A stretch of 64,000 nt of DNA, taken from Owenia fusiformis (taxonomy: Eukaryota; Annelida; Polychaeta; Sabellida; Oweniidae). The notes beneath the pieces are model-generated. The model saw only the letters and a program-made list of their open reading frames with translations. It did no database searches and had not been told where the DNA came from. Of the stretch, positions 34,401 to 43,400 are shown piece after piece; position 1 is the stretch's first letter, and every line of letters starts with the position of its first letter. The translations under genes were made by a program, and so were the position numbers. Location of the stretch: NCBI GenBank assembly GCA_903813345.2, contig CAIIXF020000001.1, positions 37,605,366 to 37,669,365 of the forward strand. The letters are read 5' to 3'.

Positions 34401-37400
34401 TTTAAATTCTCTCGACCAGTCAAAACGATGTCACATTCCACTGATCTATATCGCCTTATTACTGGCCAATACACTATACCCACTGGTTAGTCTCAGGAGA
34501 AGGTATCGTCGGTTTGGACTCTGGATCAGAGTCTAATCTGACTGGCTTATATGACTTATTCAAACATGGCTATTTTGTGTTTTTCAATTGAATGCAGCAT
34601 AGGCGTACTTTAATTCTCCATGCATGAACGACAGTGAATTATCTGGAAATCTAGGAAACGTTACATCTAATGCGAATTTTGACGAAATAATGAAAAGTAA
34701 ACAATATTTTCTTCATTTTTTAAGTTTGAATGGGAGTAAATGATGATAGGCCATTCGATATGGTGCAATTCCACACTCGTTACTCGTTAGACAGATTGTC
34801 AGTACAAATCCAGTCATCTTCGGTTCGTGATATGACGATATTTTCCATCGTTTAAAGAAAGTTAACTTTATTTTTTGTTTCGCCAATGTTTCTAGGTAAC
34901 TGATTTGTAGTGATACGGTAACGTTATGGTAGTTTATATTGGAGGGTTAAGATATTCTAATTCATGTAGCAATACAGGCTGATGCTTGTTGCTCTTATAT
35001 ATGACGTCATAATAGCTGTTTATAAAAACAAGTTCGTCAATGTTAGGAACAATGCTCGAAATTATAATATAGGGGATATTGAACAAATATTTCACTCTAT
35101 TGAGGTGAATACCTGTACATCTTTCACAAGTGATATTCCACCAAGGGAAAGATCAATACCCGGTGATTTCAGCGGGAAGTGGCGTTTCGTTCATTGGATG
35201 AGCTGCGCGCGCACGCATAAATGTGATTATCCAATATAATTAGGGGAGGGCTATTTGAAGTAGTTTTTGGTCTCAGGCGCGACCCAGGGCTGTTGTCTTA
35301 AGGACATTTCGTTGAAAATGAGCCATTCGGCTGATAATTGGTAAGAGTTTGCGATCTTATAATGTATAACTGTTACTCAGACACATATTTTGACACGATT
35401 CTGTTGGAAATAAGCTTTGAACCGAGAGATATTCACGATTGATATGCACATTTTTGATTGTGCCATTGCTTTTCTATTGCACAACCCATGTATTGATAGA
35501 AGAAACATTAATAATACAGATTGGTTTACCTTCAATACATGGCAGACACTACATATCGGTCTATTAATACCAGTTTGTGCCTTAAATAGTTTTATATTTC
35601 CATCCACGGCCTGGAGCCTGGGTGTGTTTGTCTCTTATGTGTATGCTTGTGCATGGACTTCAAATCACTAGCAGAATTTAACATGATGCAAACTCGACAT
35701 TATAACTCATGCTGTAACATTTTGACTTCGCTGGAAAACAATAGGAATTATTTTTCTTGCCAATCAATCATGAATCACAATTAAAATTTCAGAATGATCA
35801 ATCAGGCAATGATCCAAATCAAGTTATAACATTATATGATATTCAGCAAGAAGGCCGGTAGAAATACAGAATATTTAAACATCAAAGCTGAAAGTTAAAA
35901 GCTAATCTGTCAATTTTCTGTCTGCAAAAGAGTGTCCCAAGAGCGTTTACATTTGACACAATAACAGACTGAGGCTTTGAAATCTAGGATTCCCCAGGAA
36001 AATATGACGTCATACTAATTAGCATAAGGATTTCCCTATTGGTCTGGGTCGAGCCTTGTTCGAAAACACAATCCATAAATACATGCTAATTTCTAAGGAG
36101 ATAGGAAGTGTATAACGTGTTTATCGATTTTGTTTAAAGATTTAATCAATTATCAAATTGTTTAAGTGGATAAAGTGGTCACACTTGCTTCAATTCATAG
36201 CGAAATCGACGGATAGAAACTGACCGAATTCCCGATATCCTACCCCGTATTACTGTAGGCTATAAGCACAGTGACCTACAGAGGGCGCTATCACAAACAA
36301 GTACTGGACGAACCGATAAATTCCCGGGTATTGTAACGCCCTTGATTCCACGAAGCCCGAAGGGCAAGTGGAATATCACCTTGTGAAAGTGCTACAGGTA
36401 TTCACCGAAAATAGAGTGAAATATTTGTTTTATTATATCACTGTCTAGCTAAACATCCCTAATATTATTAAGTCATTAAGTCTTCAGATATTTTTACGAA
36501 TCTACTCGGTTCGTCTGCCATTTTGACTTACACTGAACTAAATTATTTACACTGAACGAAAACAAATTCTTTGAAAATTCCCGGGAGCATGGGATATCGC
36601 TAGATATCTCACGGTTGTCTTATTTGATTAGCATTGCCATTGAATATCGCCAGATATCCCACGACATGTGACCCGGTTTTGAACAATCATACTGTCGCTA
36701 GCTAGATAGTGATATATATAGTGATGAATTATTATATCGCTATCTAGCTAGCGACAGTATGATTGGTCAAAACCGGGTCACATGTCGTGGGATATCTGGC
36801 GATATTCAATGGCAATGCTAATCAAATAAGACAACCGTGAGATATCTAGCGATATCCCATGCTCCCGGGAATTTTCAAAGAATTTGTTTTCGTTCAGTTC
36901 AGTATATCTGCCCGCTGATGAAAATATAAGTTTTTACAAACCGGCTTTATGTACCCGTAACACGTCCAAGTATGGGATAAAACTTCATATTTACTGTTTT
37001 TGTGTTGTGTTTTTTGTTTTGGGACTGGTCCATTGTAACATTTCTGATATCATTTATGGAATGAACAGCATGTATGTTTGGTCGGGGTCTAACCTTTATT
37101 TATTACAGAACATAAATGTGAAATTAAAGATATCATTGGACCGTGGCGAACAGTATATTATGGAGTCATTGTGTCCTATATTTTGATGTTCAAATATCAA
37201 AGCCGAATGTCAACTACAAAGTGGTTTATCCGATGAAAACTAAAAATATCGAGAGCCATCATTTACTGTGCGTCCGCCATCTTGAAAGCGAATATACACT
37301 TTACGCGCATATCCATCAGTCGTCAGTAGCGTTACTGTATGTGTATTCACAATTACATTTCTACCAACTTTATCCCCTTAAGGGTAACTTAATGTCGTAC

Positions 37401-40400
37401 CTCAACGAACACCCTGTATATGTTATATATATTAAAGCATACATAGAGATAAACATACATTAATCCAACATTCAGATTGTGTTTTGAAAATTATCTTTAG
37501 AATCGAGACTGCTTAGGTCCTAGAGGATCTAAACCTCCTCTGGTAATAAAGGTACACGGTGGACCAACGGTAGCCACTCGCGATTCCTTCTTGATGCTCT
37601 TCCAGTTTTGGACGAGTCGAGGATGGGCAGTTTTTGATGTGAACTACAGAGGAAGCACGGGATATGGAAGGGAGTATAGGCAGAAACTATATAAAAAGTA
37701 AACGCCATATCGTATATTTTACAGTGTATTGTTTCTATTCTATTACATATACGAGTGCGTAAAATTGATCATATTTGTACAAATGAGTAAAAAACTGGAT
37801 TTAAACATATATTAACTTGGTTTTGAGGAGATGATTCAGGTTTCTATAATTTCAAAAATGAAAAAATTATAGACGATTTATTTCGCTTGGTTCCGGTTGC
37901 GTCTTACTTGCTACTACCATGTTTTTAGTTTTGCTTGTGTTAATTCTGTCTCCAATATAAGTACGGAGCAGCAAAGCATATGTCTACAATAGATTGTATC
38001 CCTTTTGGTGTTTAGTTGGGGCGTATATGATGTTGAAGATATCGTAAAGGGAGCGCTACATATAGTGAAACTAGGCCTTGCCGACAGAGAAAAATTGGCT
38101 ATATCTGGTGGATCTGCAGGGGGATATGTTGTTCTGTCTGCACTAACATTTTACCCCGAGATCTTCAGGGCAGGTATGTTCAAAGCAAATGAGATAAAGA
38201 TCAGTATTAAGATTTAAAATTATGTAGCATTACCTCATGGGGGATTGCTACAATATGCATACGTTAGGTTTCATTGGTATAATCTTTACAATTGCAAATA
38301 TATTTTAAGTATAACATGGATTCCAAACAGATTATCGTGTGTTGTTTTTTATAATTGTCGACAACTGTGATATCATCATCTACATGTATCTCAGGTTATC
38401 GAGTGCAAAAGTAACGCCAATAATTGATTTACACAGGTGCAAGCTATTATGGTATATCGGATATGGAACTTCTTGTTGGTCAAACACATAAGTTTGAAAG
38501 TCGATACGTTGATATGCTGATAGGACCATGGCCGGAAGCCAATCAAACCTATTACGAACGCTCTCCAGTTTACTTTGCAGACAATCTGAATGCGCCTATC
38601 ATATTTTTCCATGGGGAAAAAGATTGGGTACGGTAAATAACGTCCTTCACTTGACTACGTATATTTTGTAATGATAAGTCTCGGATTCTCGTACTATGCA
38701 AATAATCGTTACCAAGTATACTTTATATGTTTATGAATTATAAATTCAGAGTTTAATCAGACGCCAGAACAGCAAAAATGAAAATAATAGGTGGGTTAAT
38801 TACATTTGGACTTCATTTAAGGATGCAAATGTCCCATTAAATTACCGTTGGGCAACATAAAAATGTATCCAAAGACACAATATAGATGGCGCTTTATATT
38901 GGAGATATTGTATTTTGCGTTTTTCAAAATGACCACCAAAAATATAACAGAGATGATATCTTCGCAAAAGTGTATGCTACAAAAACAAGATCGATGTCAA
39001 AATCTTAAATTATGCGATTGGAGAATCAACTTAATTACATATAGGTGTCAGGTTTTGTGAAATAATAGTTTTCACTTTATGTTGGAAATATACGCATTTA
39101 TTCAAAATGGCCGCTGAAAATATAACAAAGATTGTGTCTTTGCTAAACCTACTATCACACCAAACTAGTTCTCACTACGTTCTCGATAACGGGCTTCAAC
39201 TGTGTACGAACGGACTGGACCTACTAAGAACCGTTTGGGATCTATTTACAAACTTCATCGAACGTACTCGAACGGGTAGGTCCTCTAGAACTTAGACAAT
39301 GCTCAAAATGTTCTCGTGGTCGTCACGTTTTACAATTAGAACGAGTGACAACGTACTAACGACGAGCTGGACGTACTACGAACGGAACCGTCGTACTTCA
39401 ATCCTACTAGGGACGTTTTAACAACGAGTTGAACTGTCTAAGGACGTGTTGAGAACGAGGTAGAACCAATTGCAAACGGGTTTAAACTGATTTAGAACGT
39501 ATTTAACACTGCTTATGAACGAGTTAGCAAAAATATAGCTATCACACCAAACAAGTTGCCACTGCGTTCTTCAAAACTGGTTTTAAACTGTGTGCAAACG
39601 GAATGAACGTAGCTGCAACTTTCTAAGGTCTATTTACGAACTTTATGAACGTTCTCAGACGGGAATGTGATTTTAGAATTTTGAATCGATTCAAAATTCG
39701 ATGGCGACCATACCGTTCGGTAATCAGGTCATGTTGACCTTCTAGACTAAGGGACGCGTTCTACTACGTTGCACACCGACGTGGTGCGACCTGAACGAAC
39801 TGCGAACGAGATGGACGTATTGAAGACTGTTTAAGAACGAAGAAGCTAATTATTTCAGACATATTTCCCGACCACAGCCAGATTGAACCCGTTTTACGAC
39901 GTTTTCGTAGGACTGGCAAGAACGGGTAAGAACTAGTTTGGTGTGATAGGGGGGTAAGGAAGATTGTATCTTTGCTAACGGAGGTTGTATCTTTGCTTCA
40001 TGGCATAGCTTTTTTACCTTAACACGACAGAATAGCATGTGTATTTAGCTTTCAATGTTTTTAACTCAGATTCTCGTAATACAAGAGACAAGAAACACCA
40101 GTCTCTTGCATAACTTGCGTAAACATGCATCTGCAATAGTAGTGCAACTTTAGTTGATGCAATGCACCATGCATAAGATAGGAATATGATAGATAGAAAC
40201 TGTTGAGGACAGACATACCACAGTGGTTAGAAGAGGTATATCCAGAATTATGGCAATGTCTATACTTTCTATACATTGTCTAAACTTTCTATACTTTCGA
40301 TCTCCTTTTTCATACAATCTGCCTTCGACGTTTCTATACTTTCTATACTTTCGAACTGCTTTTTCATACCAACTGCCTTTGACAAATCAGATGTCTATAG

Positions 40401-43400
40401 TTTCTATACTTTCGAAATGCCCTTTCATACTAACTGCCTTTGACAAAGCATATGTCTATAGTTTCTATACTTTCTATACTTTCTTTCTGCTATTTCCCAG
40501 AACTGTCTTCGACATATCAGATGTCTATACTTTCTATACTTTCGATCTGCTTTTTCCCATAACTGTCTTCGACAAATCAGATGTCTATAGTTTCTATACT
40601 TTCGAAATGCCCTTTCATACTAACTGCCTTTGACAAAGCAGATGTCTATAGTTTCTATACTTTCTAGTATACTTTCGATCTGCTTTTTCCTATAACTGTC
40701 TTAGACAAATCAGATGTCTATAGTTTCTATACTTTCTATACTTTCTATCTGCTATTTCCCAGAACTGTCTTCGACATATCAGATGTCTATACTTTCTATA
40801 CTTTCGATCTGCTTTTTCCCATAACTGTCTTCGACAAATCAGATGTCTATAGTTTCTATACTTTCTATCTGCTTTTCCCCAAAACTGTCTTCGGCAAATC
40901 AGATGTCTATAGTTTCTATACTTTCGATCTGCTTTTCCCCATAACTGTCTTCAGATGTCTACAGTTTGTATACTTTCTATATGCTTTTCACAAAACTGTC
41001 TTTGACAAATTAGATGTCTATAGTTTCTATACTTTCTATCACATTGTCGTTTTACAATACATTGAGGCAATTCACCAAAATCGAAAGTGACCAAGAAACT
41101 TATGACGTACGTCACATATTGTTTTACAATGTATAGAAAGTATCGAAAGTATAGACATAGGGATTTCACCAAAATGTAAAGTATAGAAAGTATCGAAAGT
41201 ATAGACATAGGGAATTCACCAAAATCAAAAGTATAGACAGTATAGAAAGTATAGACATGTATAGACTTTAGAGAGTCCAATCGTCTAGGACTGAAAAAAA
41301 GTATCATTTAAAAAAAAGCAGTTCGAAAGTATAGAAAGTATAGAATATGCCATAATTTTGGATATACATGGGTTAGAAAGGTTCAGAACTCAGAAAAATT
41401 TTAAGGGCTACATAGTGCATAGTACGTCAGTATTGCAGAACCCTCTTCATCTCCTCTGACCAAATCATACACAATGCCCCTGAGTCTTCTACCAATATCC
41501 GACTAAGCATGTAATCCAAATCCCTAGCCAAAAAAGTGATAAAAAGTGAAAATGTTTATTAATTGAAAGACATTAATTTGGGTGACCATTTGGTCAACTG
41601 TACCAATAATATTTAGACAATATAATATCTAAGGTCTAACATAGTATAATGCAACCATATTATTTTGAAGAGATATCTACGTAATAGCTAATTCCTGCTC
41701 TGAGCAGCCACTTATAATTTTCTGAGACATGAATCAGAAAAAGAATACCATCTTCATTTGAGTGTAATATAGCCCTAATTTGAAGGGATCAGAAAATAAT
41801 TCCGTAATCCTACATTAGGTAGCCAATTTTAAATGTACCAGGCCGAATCAGAAGAACGTTACAAAATTTGCAATCCACTCTAAACTGCCTTTCATTTGAG
41901 TATGATAAAGCTATACCATCAGACAGATCTCAAAATTAACACAAATTACTGCTTTCCGCCCCCCCCCAAACATATCCCCTGTGGGTCAGGATGAAACACG
42001 CGGAATATATGACACATAGATAGATGTTGTGAATATATTTATGACGTGCACGGACCTGGGGACAATTCGGGAAATGCGGGCTTATCTCAGCTTTGAACGT
42101 TAATCTCTGCCTTATTTAAAAAGGCAACTATGTGTTTTACATATCATTTTGAAGTATTTTTTATTCGCATTTCAATGAAATTATTTTTCCTTCAAAATTT
42201 TGATGGGATCCAACACATTTTTAAAGTTAAATATACTCCGACATCGTCAAATACGCTGTAAGACGTAACACTTTACGCTTACAGGGCTCGTTGAAATTGA
42301 GATAACTTTTGAAATAATGATCAAAATCCCACTTTTTCACAATTTATTCAATGGAACATTTGCATTTATGACGTCACAATTGCTTAACGGCTACATTTCA
42401 AATTATCTTATACGAACGCTTTTAAAATTTTCAAAATTGTGTAAGGTATTGAAGGCGAATGGGACGAGCAATAAGTTTACCTTCATTTAACCTTCTAATT
42501 TAGGTCTGATTTGAAAGAAAATTTAACTGCACAATATTGTCATGGCGAAATTTACAAAACAATAACCGGTTTGTTTATTTTGCAAATAATATCAAAATAA
42601 GAGCTGGTTTTCGAGACTTGAAAAAATGTGACGCATCGATTTTTTACCACAAATTCCATACATATCAATTTTTACTAACGCCCCAAGTGGATTTCTTGAC
42701 CGTTTTTCAAAATTCAAAAACATTTTAGAAATATTGTCCTCGAGATCTTGCTACCCTGTAAATTTTGTAATGATTAGATAAGGATAAAGTATTTTATTTT
42801 TAGGTTGACTAAACTTGTAAAAAATGTGACGCTTGTCGTTTTTGACGTTGTAAGGCTGTTTGCGCCCTATACTGCTCATTGTTTTGTTTTGTTTTTTGAC
42901 GCCATAATGTTAAGCTAATTGTCCCCAGTTTCGTGCGACGTGTAACCAAAAGGAGAGGGAGTTGTAGGATAAATCGGGGGAGTTTTTCACGCATTTCGCT
43001 AAATAAGCATTTTATTGACTATAAGATTGCACCATATAATCCCCCAAAAAATATTTCTCATTTTCAGGGATTATCTTTGGATTAACACCAAGGTATTTTC
43101 ATTTTTCAAACTTCAGAGGACTGAGAATCAATGATCGCTTTTGAATAATATAAAAGCTGTTTTAAATAGGTTTCACGTATGCCAATAATTTCTCAAATTG
43201 TTATGGTACCCCTTCCTTAATCCAGAGAATTTTCTCCTTGAGGAATTTTCCATAGTAAACCAATGGTAAGTTTCCGAGCATATTTTGAGATAACATGAAA
43301 GTAAATATTTAAAACACACCTTTTTTGGTTGCGAGATAAAAATCAAGATCTTCTTGTATTGGATAAACTTTCTTAAAATTTCTGTCTTGATGAGTATAGG

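Noticed and set aside
37143-37463. 106-codon + strand frame before the HGGPT exon
   Set aside because: It ends inside intron with no acceptor in frame and no motif, and overlaps a mariner-like end.
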